Origin: Alishewanella agri BL06
GTDB taxonomy: Bacteria; Pseudomonadota; Gammaproteobacteria; Enterobacterales; Alteromonadaceae
Direction: 5' to 3'
DNA: 64,000 nucleotides
Assembly: GCF_000272005.1 (NCBI RefSeq)
Contig: NZ_AKKU01000011.1
Location: forward strand, 62,001 to 126,000
Shown here: positions 37,360 to 45,400 of the stretch, in pieces
How positions within the stretch are numbered: the first letter of the stretch is position 1
How the letters are laid out: each line of letters opens with the position of its first letter
Made by a program: the position numbers and the translations under genes
The notes under the pieces: generated by a model
The model's database searches: none
Told to the model about the DNA's origin: nothing
The model's input: the letters and a program-made list of their open reading frames with translations, nothing else

Positions 37360-37420
37360 TGATGCTAAATATTCTGTTCCAGTCATAGGTTTACGCAGCT
37401 GAAACTGCTAAGATCACTAT

Positions 37421-37474
37421 AAAGCCGGGCGATCTAACGGGGCTCCTTCGCCGTAATGCCGGCTTTAGTATAAT
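37421..37474 (+). promoter_or_regulatory. Nested inverted repeat and -10-like box upstream of hemH
   Basis: AAAGCCGG (37421-37428) pairs with CCGGCTTT (37459-37466). Inside it ACGG pairs with CCGT. TATAAT follows at 37469-37474, 18 nt before the hemH ATG. If TATAAT is the -10 box the leader would be very short. The inverted repeat could otherwise be an operator or a 5' UTR hairpin. I cannot tell which. Confidence 0.4.
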
Positions 37475-37491
37475 CAGGAGCACAGCGCTGT

Positions 37492-38574
37492 ATGGGATAT
37501 ATTAATAGCAAAGATTTCAGTCATGGTCGCGCCGATAAGATTGGCGTACTGTTAACTAACCTGGGAACGCCGGATGAGGCTAGCCCAAAAGCATTAAAAC
37601 GCTATTTAAAGCAGTTTCTATCCGATCCCCGGGTTGTCGAAGTGCCACGGCTGCTGTGGTGGTTTATTTTAAATGGCGTTATTCTGAATATCCGGCCACG
37701 CCGCTCGGCTAAAGCCTATCAAACGGTATTTACCGAGCAAGGCTCGCCACTACTGTTTCATACGGTAAGTCAAACTAAAGCGGTGGCTGCCGAACTGGCG
37801 GCTCAGGGCTACACCGATGTGGTGGTCGACTTTGCTATGCGCTACGGTAACCCCAGTTTTCAGTCAGTGCTGGAACGTATGATGCAACAAGGGGTACGCA
37901 AGCTGATTGTGCTGCCACTGTATCCGCAGTATTCTGCCTCGACTTCTGGTTCAACCTTTGATGAACTGGCGCGGGATTTTATGCAGCGCCGCTGGCTGCC
38001 TGACTTACGTTTTGTCAGTCATTATCATGATAATCCGGGTTATATCGCGGCTTGTGTTGAGCGGATTAAGGCACACTGGCAGCAGCATGGTCAGGCCGAT
38101 AAGTTGCTATTTTCTTATCATGGCATCCCGAAGCGCTATTTACTGAATGGCGATCCCTATCACTGCGAATGCTATAAAACCTCGCGGCTGATTGCTGAAG
38201 GCCTGGGTTTAGCACCCGAGCAGTACCTTACCACCTTTCAATCGCGTTTTGGCCGTGAAGAGTGGCTTAAACCCTACACCGACGAAACGCTAAAAGCACT
38301 TCCGGGCCAGGGTGTCAGTTCGGTACAGGTATTTTGCCCGGGGTTCTCCGCCGATTGTCTGGAGACCATCGAAGAAATTGGCGAAGAAAATAAGGAATAC
38401 TTTGAACATGCCGGTGGTAAGCGCTATGAATATATCAGCGCGCTAAATGATCGCCCCGAGCATATCAAAGCACTCAGTCAACTGATTATTGATAATTTAC
38501 AAGGCTGGCAAGTGACAGCCGATCCGCAGCGCCTAGCCCGCGCTAAACAGCTAAATTCACAGGAAGTGCAGTAA
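37492..38574 (+). CDS. hemH: Ferrochelatase
   Basis: HemH inserts ferrous iron into protoporphyrin IX, the last step of haem synthesis, at the inner membrane. The 360-residue protein has GVLLTNLGTPDEASP, the catalytic His in FSYHGIPKRYLLNGD, and the acidic metal path in DCLETIEEIGEENKEYF. Cysteines cluster in DPYHCECYKTS, a feature of several gammaproteobacterial enzymes. The penicillin-binding protein gene follows after 8 nt. Haem made here also feeds the ccm system in this window. Confidence 0.96.
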   Translation: MGYINSKDFSHGRADKIGVLLTNLGTPDEASPKALKRYLKQFLSDPRVVEVPRLLWWFILNGVILNIRPRRSAKAYQTVFTEQGSPLLFHTVSQTKAVAAELAAQGYTDVVVDFAMRYGNPSFQSVLERMMQQGVRKLIVLPLYPQYSASTSGSTFDELARDFMQRRWLPDLRFVSHYHDNPGYIAACVERIKAHWQQHGQADKLLFSYHGIPKRYLLNGDPYHCECYKTSRLIAEGLGLAPEQYLTTFQSRFGREEWLKPYTDETLKALPGQGVSSVQVFCPGFSADCLETIEEIGEENKEYFEHAGGKRYEYISALNDRPEHIKALSQLIIDNLQGWQVTADPQRLARAKQLNSQEVQ

Positions 38575-38582
38575 GTTTTACT

Positions 38583-41500
38583 ATGTCAGATCAACAAAGG
38601 GTTGAACCACGCCTTGGCGACGCACCACTGGATGCCCCACCGGTATTAAGCCGGCGGCGTTTCGAGAACACTCGTGAACCACAAAACGGCGCAGCGCAAG
38701 CGCCAGGCCGGGGGCCGAGACAACCTGTTAACTGGCGGCCGTTAAAATGGCTGTTGTGGTTACTGCTGCTGGTACTGCTGGCAGGTTTAATCTATCAGGA
38801 AATGCGCAGCAGTGTGTTGCAAGCCAGGGTATGGCACTATCTGGCGCAGCAACTGACATTCAGCACTGAGGCCGGGCCGGCACCGCAAGAGGCGGCGCCG
38901 GTTTATCCGCAAGGTGGGCCTTTTGATTTGCGGGCAGGTTATAGTCAGTTGCCTACCTGGCTGACAACGTTAAATGAACAGGGGTTTTCGATTACCCGGC
39001 AAAGCCGGTTCTCACCCGCCTTACAACGTTATGCCGAGCTGGGCTTTTATCCGCCCTATGCCGAAAAAAACCAATGGGGACTCCAGGTTTTTGATTGCCG
39101 GCAGCAACCGTTATTTAGTTTTCAAAAACCTGAGTTTCAGTTTTCGCAATTTGAGCAGGTTGCGCCCTTACTGCTGCGGGCTTTGCTCTATGTCGAAAAC
39201 CGCGATTTGTTTCAACCAACTGCCTATGCTAACCCCGCAGTGGACTGGTCGCGCCTTGGCGCCGCTGTTTTAGCCCAAACCCAAAAAGCGGTTGGGCGTG
39301 AGGCGGCCGCCGCCGGTGGTAGCACCCTGGCTACCCAAATTGAAAAGTACCGGCACTCTGAGCAAGGCTTTACCGCCGATGTGTTGGATAAGCTACAACA
39401 GATGGTCTCTGCCAGTGTGCGCGCTTATCAACCGGCACGGGAAACGATGGAAAGGCGCAAACAAATCGCGCTGGACTATATTAATACCGTACCACTGGCG
39501 GCCACCCCCCAAGCTGGCGAAGTCCATGGCATGGCTGACGGCCTGCATGCCTGGTTCGGTGCAGATCCACAGCGGGTCAACCGGCTGCTGCAAGACATTA
39601 ACCCTAACACCGCCGCCCATGGTACAGCTTTGCGCCAGGTGATGGCGCTGATTATTGCTCAGCGCCGCCCCAGTTATTATCTACTGCAGGGACGTGACGA
39701 GCTGGAGCAGTTGGTTGATAGCCATTTACGCTTGCTACGTCAGGCTAATATTATCAGTCAGGCCTGGCTGGAACAGGCCAGCGCAGTCAGATTAGCCTTT
39801 CAAACGCCAGCCAGCGTTAGCCGGCCGCAGCTGGATAAAACCGCCTTGCTGGTTCGCAACCGGGTCGCAGCCTTACTGGAGCGGACGCTGTATCAGACTG
39901 ATCGGCTGGATTTAACAGTGCAAACTACCTTGGATCTGCCGCTACAGCAACAAATCAAAAACTATTTGCAACAACTGGAGCAACTTTCTGCGGCCGAAAA
40001 AGCCGGTATTATTGGCCCGCGTTTGCTGCGCGAAGACCAAATTCGCGGTGTAAAGTACAGCTTTACACTGTATGAAAGTGCGCCTACCGGTAATAAGCTG
40101 CGCGTACAAACCGACAACCATGCCGAGCAACCTTTTGATTTAAATGAAGGCAGTAAGCTGGAGTTGGGCTCGACGGCAAAACTACGGATGCTGGGAACCT
40201 ATCTGGAGTTAGTCGCTGAACTGCACCAAACTTATGCGGAGCAACCGGCTTCAGCCTTGGCATTGCTGGAAATTGCACCACAGGATAATTTGTCACAGTG
40301 GGCTATTAACTATCTGATTGCGAACCCCGGGGTCAGTTTACTGACGATGTTAAACGCGGCTATGGACCGTGAATTCTCAGCCGATCCCCGCCACAGCTTT
40401 TTTACCGGCGGCGGCCTGCATACTTTTAGTAACTTCCGCCGTGAAGAAGATCGGATGGTACCGACTATGCGCCAGGCGCTGTATGAGTCTATTAACCTGC
40501 CGTTTGTCCGTCTGACCCAGGAAATTGTTAACTACAATATTTATCATGGTGAGAGCAGTAGCTATCAGCTGTTAAAAAACGACAATGACCCACGCCGCGA
40601 CCAGTATTTGCGCCGCTTTGCTGATAAAGAAGGCGTAAGTTTCCTGCAGCGGTTCTGGCGCAAATATCATCGTTTAACGGCTGAACAGCGGCTGGAGGTG
40701 TTTTTAAATGGCTTGCGCCAGACGCCCGATCGGTTAAGTGCCGGGTATCGGTTTATTTACCCTGAGGTTGGCGAAGCCGAATTTATCCGCTTTATGCAGC
40801 AGCGCTTTGCTGATAACCCGCAAACGCCGGCGCAGTGGCGGCAACTGTACCGCAAATATGCTCCAAGTGAATTCAGTTTGCCGGATCAAGCCTATTTGGC
40901 ACGCAGCCATCCTCTGGAACTGTGGTTGCTCGGCTATTTACAGCAACAACCCAACCCAACCCTGGCTGAAGCAATCAATTTAACCGCTGACGTACGCCAG
41001 CAAGCCTACCAATGGCTGTTCCGCACTCAGTCGCGCAGTGCCAGGGATAACCGTATTCGCACTATGCTGGAAATTGAAGCCTTTTGGGACATTCACCAGC
41101 GCTGGCAGCGGCTGGGTTATCCGTTTGAATATTTAGTGCCATCCTTGGCAACTGCACTGGGTAGTTCTGGCGACCGCCCTGCGGCACTGGCGGAATTGAT
41201 GGGTATTATTCAAAACGACGGCCGCCGCCTGCCGATGTTCCGGATTGAAGGCTTACATTTTGCCGCTGATACGCCGTACGAGGTGCAAGTTGCCCGCACC
41301 GAACTGCAGCAAGAGCGGGTCATGCTACCGGAAGTTGCTCAAGTATTACGGGAAAGTCTGGCAGGAGTGGTACAACAGGGCACCGGCCGGCGCTTGCAGG
41401 CGAATTTTAGCCAACCGCTGGCGCCGGATATTGCACTGATAGGTGGTAAGACCGGTACCGGAGACAACAGGATCAGTACGGTAAATAGCCGCGGGCAAAC

Positions 41501-41702
41501 AGTGACGTCCAGGGCGTTAAACCGTACTGCGACCTTCGCATTTTATCTTGGTGATCGGCATTTTGGGGTGATTTCGGTTTATTTGCCGGGTAATGCGGCG
41601 GAGGATTATTTCTTTACCTCAGCACTGCCATTACAGGTACTGAACGGTATGGCCCCCTTGCTGATGCCGATATTAAAACCACAAGCGGGTTGCCCGCTGT
41701 AG
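38583..41702 (+). CDS. Bifunctional penicillin-binding protein (GT51 plus transpeptidase), divergent
   Basis: A 1039-residue protein with a cytoplasmic Pro/Arg-rich tail, one membrane anchor (about 54-71) and a periplasmic part. The GT51-like domain has LLYVENRDLF and GGSTLATQIEKYRHS. Usual GT51 enzymes have EDxxFxxH, so the first motif is altered. The transpeptidase has all three motifs: the SxxK box GSTAKLRM, the SxN box in ESINLPFV, and KTGTGD. Long regions around 600-830 do not match PBP1a or PBP1b. It belongs to a divergent group; the transglycosylase activity is uncertain. It probably shares a transcript with hemH. Confidence 0.85.
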   Translation: MSDQQRVEPRLGDAPLDAPPVLSRRRFENTREPQNGAAQAPGRGPRQPVNWRPLKWLLWLLLLVLLAGLIYQEMRSSVLQARVWHYLAQQLTFSTEAGPAPQEAAPVYPQGGPFDLRAGYSQLPTWLTTLNEQGFSITRQSRFSPALQRYAELGFYPPYAEKNQWGLQVFDCRQQPLFSFQKPEFQFSQFEQVAPLLLRALLYVENRDLFQPTAYANPAVDWSRLGAAVLAQTQKAVGREAAAAGGSTLATQIEKYRHSEQGFTADVLDKLQQMVSASVRAYQPARETMERRKQIALDYINTVPLAATPQAGEVHGMADGLHAWFGADPQRVNRLLQDINPNTAAHGTALRQVMALIIAQRRPSYYLLQGRDELEQLVDSHLRLLRQANIISQAWLEQASAVRLAFQTPASVSRPQLDKTALLVRNRVAALLERTLYQTDRLDLTVQTTLDLPLQQQIKNYLQQLEQLSAAEKAGIIGPRLLREDQIRGVKYSFTLYESAPTGNKLRVQTDNHAEQPFDLNEGSKLELGSTAKLRMLGTYLELVAELHQTYAEQPASALALLEIAPQDNLSQWAINYLIANPGVSLLTMLNAAMDREFSADPRHSFFTGGGLHTFSNFRREEDRMVPTMRQALYESINLPFVRLTQEIVNYNIYHGESSSYQLLKNDNDPRRDQYLRRFADKEGVSFLQRFWRKYHRLTAEQRLEVFLNGLRQTPDRLSAGYRFIYPEVGEAEFIRFMQQRFADNPQTPAQWRQLYRKYAPSEFSLPDQAYLARSHPLELWLLGYLQQQPNPTLAEAINLTADVRQQAYQWLFRTQSRSARDNRIRTMLEIEAFWDIHQRWQRLGYPFEYLVPSLATALGSSGDRPAALAELMGIIQNDGRRLPMFRIEGLHFAADTPYEVQVARTELQQERVMLPEVAQVLRESLAGVVQQGTGRRLQANFSQPLAPDIALIGGKTGTGDNRISTVNSRGQTVTSRALNRTATFAFYLGDRHFGVISVYLPGNAAEDYFFTSALPLQVLNGMAPLLMPILKPQAGCPL

Positions 41703-41752
41703 GCATTTAGCGATAAGGCCTGCTATTGCATGGTGGGCCTGTTGGTTTCCTT

Positions 41753-42742
41753 TCAGGCGGCAACCACCTGGTTGCGACCATTGTTTTTAGCCTGATACAA
41801 GGCCATATCGGCGCGGTGTAGCCACTGCTCCCAGTCTTCATCAGGCTGCAGCATGGCAACTCCGGCTGACAAGGTAACGGGCTTAGCATCAGGTAAGAGT
41901 AAACGGCGTTCAACATTCAGCCGGATTTTCTCCGCTAATTGCGGCAAATCGGCCGCATTGATATCACGTAGCAGCACGAGAAACTCTTCACCACCATAGC
42001 GAAATACCCGGTCACTTTGTCGCAACACACTGCTGATCAGCGGCACCAGTTGCACCAGAATTTCATCGCCGGTACGGTGACCATAGTTGTCATTAATCTG
42101 CTTAAAATGGTCTAAATCAAACAAAATAACGCCAAAATTAGTCTGCAACCGCTGTTTGAGCTGCATCGCCAACTCTAACTCCGCATTTAACGTATGGCGA
42201 TTGCCAGCACCGGTCAGGCTGTCGATGCTGGCCAGTTGTTTTAGCTCGCTGCGTTGCAGTTGTGTCCGATAAGCAAATACATAGGCGAAAAAGCTGGAAA
42301 TAAAGGCCGTAACCGCAAATGCCAGTAATTGATAGTGGCTTTGGAAAATCATGCCCGGTACCACTAGGTCGGTAACAATTAAGATGCCCAACATCAGCAT
42401 CGACAAGACCACTGCCGTCAGCGGCGATACCAGAAAGAAGATAAAAACCAGAATGGGATAAATCCAGAATACGCCATTGGTTTTAAGACTAAAACAGACG
42501 ATCAATACGCCAACACAGAAAGTAACCGCCATAAACTGTCCGGGCCGCACCGTGTCACCGGTACGCCAGGCATAGATCACGGCAATAACAGAAGACAGCA
42601 CAATCAGCAGATCGGCAATGCCCACCACCAAATTGCCACTTAATAAGCGATAAATGCCATAAGGCGTAACAAATAGCGTGATAATCAGGCCGACCAGGCT
42701 AATCATTGCCAGATAAAAATTGTTCCTTAAACGCGTCAGCAC
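41753..42742 (-). CDS. Membrane diguanylate cyclase
   Basis: A 329-residue protein with six hydrophobic segments (about 12-155), no recognised periplasmic sensor and a C-terminal GGDEF domain. It has SIDSLTGAGNRHTLN, FDLDHFKQINDNYGH and the active-site signature RYGGEEFLVLL. An RQSD I-site lies five residues before it, so product inhibition is likely. It should make cyclic di-GMP from GTP. It converges with the penicillin-binding protein gene and stands alone. Confidence 0.94.
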   Translation of the reverse strand: MLTRLRNNFYLAMISLVGLIITLFVTPYGIYRLLSGNLVVGIADLLIVLSSVIAVIYAWRTGDTVRPGQFMAVTFCVGVLIVCFSLKTNGVFWIYPILVFIFFLVSPLTAVVLSMLMLGILIVTDLVVPGMIFQSHYQLLAFAVTAFISSFFAYVFAYRTQLQRSELKQLASIDSLTGAGNRHTLNAELELAMQLKQRLQTNFGVILFDLDHFKQINDNYGHRTGDEILVQLVPLISSVLRQSDRVFRYGGEEFLVLLRDINAADLPQLAEKIRLNVERRLLLPDAKPVTLSAGVAMLQPDEDWEQWLHRADMALYQAKNNGRNQVVAA

Positions 42743-42825
42743 CTTGCACCTTTATTATAGGTTGTTCTTATACAACCACTATAGTGCCAAAAGGGGGTAC
42801 CTGACAACCGTTGCACAAATATCGC

Positions 42826-43410
42826 TCAGGCAAAGGCCCGGGCTAACTCCGCAAAATGCCCGATATGGTAGTTTGCCAGCGGCTTAAAATGCTGATTTGT
42901 TTCATTAAGATACAAGCAGGACCAGGCACCAGCATTCGCTGCAGTCTGCAAATCAAACACATAGTCCCCGACATATAATAGCTGCTGGCAACTAATATTC
43001 AGGCTGGACGAGATACTATATAAACCGGCAGGATCGGGTTTGGCGGCGCAATCCTCGCGGGTTAACACCAGCGAAATCGGTATTTGCAGTCGCTGCAGCG
43101 TCAGGCGGGTGGCAGCGCGCATATTGCGGGTTAAAATGGCCAGCGGTATCTGCTGAGCCTGCAACTGCTGCAAGCAGTCGGCGGCGCCGGGCATCCAACT
43201 CGCCTGCTCAGCACCGCGCATCTCATGCTGATAAATAATGTCTGCCGCCCGCTGCGCTTCGGCACAGTCGCCAAGCTGAGAAAGCCGCTCCAGTAAGGGC
43301 GTGCCCTCAGGCCAGCCAATATCACGACAGATCGCCCGAAAATCCAGCCTGGAGTCGACCAGGGTGCCATCTAAATCAAAAGCCACTGCCCGGATATGTT
43401 GTAAATTCAT
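42826..43410 (-). CDS. HAD-family phosphatase, phosphoglycolate phosphatase-like
   Basis: A 194-residue HAD hydrolase. Motif I is AFDLDGTLVDSR (nucleophile Asp12, Asp14), motif II Thr is in LAILTRNMRA, motif III Lys is in AAKPDPAG and motif IV is YVGDYVFDLQTA. A small helical cap follows motif I, as in subfamily IA. I use the ATG at 43410 rather than the GTG 12 nt upstream. The substrate is unknown. It diverges from the YebC paralogue. Confidence 0.88.
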   Translation of the reverse strand: MNLQHIRAVAFDLDGTLVDSRLDFRAICRDIGWPEGTPLLERLSQLGDCAEAQRAADIIYQHEMRGAEQASWMPGAADCLQQLQAQQIPLAILTRNMRAATRLTLQRLQIPISLVLTREDCAAKPDPAGLYSISSSLNISCQQLLYVGDYVFDLQTAANAGAWSCLYLNETNQHFKPLANYHIGHFAELARAFA

Positions 43411-43564
43411 TGCAGGTTCCACGTCTTAAGCACCAGTACAGGCCGAAGTTACGCAAAGCGCGCGCTAACGGATTAAAAAAATCCGGGCAGCGGTTGCGGC
43501 CGGTAGCTGCAATTCGCTAGACTAGCCGACCGAAATTTTCTCTTTAGCTTAACAGGAATGCATT

Positions 43565-44263
43565 ATGGGTGCCCAGTGGAAAACCAAGCATAAAATGGAT
43601 GCGGCCAATGCCAGAGGCCGGATCTTTACCAAACTTGCCAAAGAAATTATGGTTGCCGCGCGCAATGGTGCAGATCCCAGCATGAACGCCAAATTACGGG
43701 CCGCAGTTGAGGCTGCGAAAAAAGCCTCGATGCCGAAAGATACCCTGGAGCGGGCGATTAAAAAGGGTGCCGGCTTGCTGGATGGCCCGGTTAACTACGA
43801 AACCGTGGTTTATGAGGGCTTCGCGCCACATCAGGTACCGGTGATTGTCGAGTGCTTAACGGATAACAAAAACCGCAGTGCCCAAAGTATGCGGATCCTG
43901 TTCCGTAAAGGCCAGTTAGGTAGTTCAGGTTCGGTATCCTGGGATTTTAAACATCTGGGACAGATTGAAGCTGTACCCACTTCCGCCGACGCCGATCTGG
44001 AGCTGGCAGCGATTGAAGCGGGTGCTCAGGATTTTGAGCAAGGCGAAGACGGTGAAGTGATTTTCTTAACCGAAAGTACCGATTTAGACGCTGTTGCCAA
44101 GGCGCTGCCAGATTTTGGCTATGAAGTACATTCGGCGAAACTGGTTTACCGCGCCAACAACCCGGTCAGTCTTGATGACGCAGCCCGCGCCGAAGTCGAA
44201 GCCTTTTTGGACGCTATCGACAATGATGACGACGTGCAGAACGTCTATGTCGGCTTGGCGTAA
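43565..44263 (+). CDS. YebC/PmpR-family protein, YeeN-like paralogue
   Basis: A 232-residue protein of the YebC family, whose members act as DNA-binding regulators and, from recent work, as helpers of ribosomes at proline stretches. It begins [19 protein letters not shown], where canonical YebC has MAGHSKWAN. It has [14 protein letters not shown] and the closing NVYVGLA. It is more like YeeN. The canonical copy is also in the window at 62637. It is followed by a stem-loop. Confidence 0.93.
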   Translation: MGAQWKTKHKMDAANARGRIFTKLAKEIMVAARNGADPSMNAKLRAAVEAAKKASMPKDTLERAIKKGAGLLDGPVNYETVVYEGFAPHQVPVIVECLTDNKNRSAQSMRILFRKGQLGSSGSVSWDFKHLGQIEAVPTSADADLELAAIEAGAQDFEQGEDGEVIFLTESTDLDAVAKALPDFGYEVHSAKLVYRANNPVSLDDAARAEVEAFLDAIDNDDDVQNVYVGLA

Positions 44264-44279
44264 TATCTAAACCAGCCTT

Positions 44280-44302
44280 GCCCGGCGGCTTCTGCGCCGG
44301 GC
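44280..44302 (+). terminator. Stem-loop after the YebC paralogue
   Basis: GCCCGGCG (44280-44287) pairs with CGCCGGGC (44295-44302). It lies 17 nt after the stop codon. The following sequence, AGCCATCTTTGTTATAAC, has only a short T run, so termination is plausible but not strong. Confidence 0.6.
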
Positions 44303-44331
44303 AGCCATCTTTGTTATAACCCGGTTATAAC

Positions 44332-44511
44332 CTAGTTATACCCCAACACCGCGCAATGCTCGGTATCGCCATCAACGGCTGTGACTTCCGGCTCATCCGG
44401 CTCAGACCATACCAGACTTAACGCCCGCCGCTCCTGCTTGCTTAAATCCACCGTATGCGGCTGATAATAGTAACGCTCGGCATGGGGTTGCTTAGTTTGT
44501 TTCGCTTTCAT
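44332..44511 (-). CDS. Small basic protein, unrecognised
   Basis: A 59-residue frame from ATG 44511 with AGGAG 8 nt upstream. It is basic at the start (KAKQTKQPHAERYYYQPHT) and acidic at the end (SEPDEPEVTAVDGDTEH). No family is recognised. The ribosome binding site and codon pattern support a real gene. Its last codons overlap a triplicated GTTATA motif (44312-44343). Confidence 0.55.
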   Translation of the reverse strand: MKAKQTKQPHAERYYYQPHTVDLSKQERRALSLVWSEPDEPEVTAVDGDTEHCAVLGYN

Positions 44512-44589
44512 CACTAAAGCTCCTTCGCTGCATAGTGAGCTAAGCTTAGGAGGCGGCGGCTGAGCGTGCGCTGAACAACAACTATGCGT

Positions 44590-44997
44590 TTACACTTTAC
44601 CGAAAATCAACTGCCAGAAACTAAAGCGCCGCTCTTTATGGTAACGTTTTTTCAGTTGCTCGACAGCCGCTAAATGCTGCTGCAGTTTTACCGCATCGTC
44701 TGCTACGGCGGCTTGTTTCGCCAGGGTTAGCTCTGCCAGCACTTTATCCAGACCTTCCTGAAACACGTCAGCTTTATCCGTTGGCATAGGTGCACGCTTC
44801 GCGTCATGCGTTAAACGGTGCAGTTTTTCTAAATGTGGTAAAGCTGCTGCCGGATTGGCAGCTTCTGAGGCCTGTTTAAACGCAAACCCCATGGTTTTCA
44901 TAGTACGTTCCAACGTCAGGGGCTCGGCAGCCTGCACTACCTGACTGCACACCAAACCGCCCGCTAACAGCAACATCGCAACAGATGCTTTAAACAT
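44590..44997 (-). CDS. cybC: Periplasmic cytochrome b562
   Basis: A 135-residue exported four-helix protein. The signal peptide is MFKASVAMLLLAGGLVCSQV ending QAAE. The haem ligands of cytochrome b562, a Met near the start of helix 1 and a His near the end of helix 4, correspond to ERTMKTM and KKRYHKERR. I place the start at 44997, giving a proper signal peptide, not the longer frame. The electron partner is unknown. It is a single gene. Confidence 0.85.
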   Translation of the reverse strand: MFKASVAMLLLAGGLVCSQVVQAAEPLTLERTMKTMGFAFKQASEAANPAAALPHLEKLHRLTHDAKRAPMPTDKADVFQEGLDKVLAELTLAKQAAVADDAVKLQQHLAAVEQLKKRYHKERRFSFWQLIFGKV

Positions 44998-45110
44998 AAG
45001 GCCCTCGAACTGACAAAAAAGTGCGCTTATTATAACGGAAGCAGCGCAGAGGGCCACCTTAAAAACGGGAATGCCCGGTAGTCAATATGGCTACCGGGCT
45101 TGTTTTGGCT

Positions 45111-45308
45111 TCAGATACTGTCAAAAAACTCCTGAACCCATTCGCGGGCATCGTCTTCATCCAGTTGATAACGCTCTTGCACTAATTCAGCGAGATAATC
45201 GGGATTGCCCCGGACTTGCTCGAGCTCAGCATAGCTGATCCTGTCCCACTGTAACTTGGCCTGAGCGCGGACCCTGCCCCATTCACTTTCGGCAAAGTAT
45301 GAGCTCAT
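45111..45308 (-). CDS. CsbD-like stress protein
   Basis: A 65-residue acidic, helical protein from ATG 45308. It resembles YjbJ/CsbD in pattern: a Trp near the start, KLQWDRISYAELEQVRGN, and VQERYQLDEDDAREWV. E. coli YjbJ is a general stress protein of unknown mechanism. The longer frame (13 codons upstream) lacks family similarity. The match is by pattern, not alignment. Confidence 0.7.
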   Translation of the reverse strand: MSSYFAESEWGRVRAQAKLQWDRISYAELEQVRGNPDYLAELVQERYQLDEDDAREWVQEFFDSI

Positions 45309-45400
45309 CGCATTTTCCTCGCAGCAGAGAAAATGACCTGACGCCAAGACTGGCGCCAGTTTTAGTATAGTCGTTGGCTGCAGCTTTGCCTGACTATCGC

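Noticed and set aside
41449-41465. Repeat insertion in the penicillin-binding protein
   Set aside because: The 17-nt match encodes the required KTG box, so it was there as part of the enzyme. It is kept as a separate low-scoring observation.
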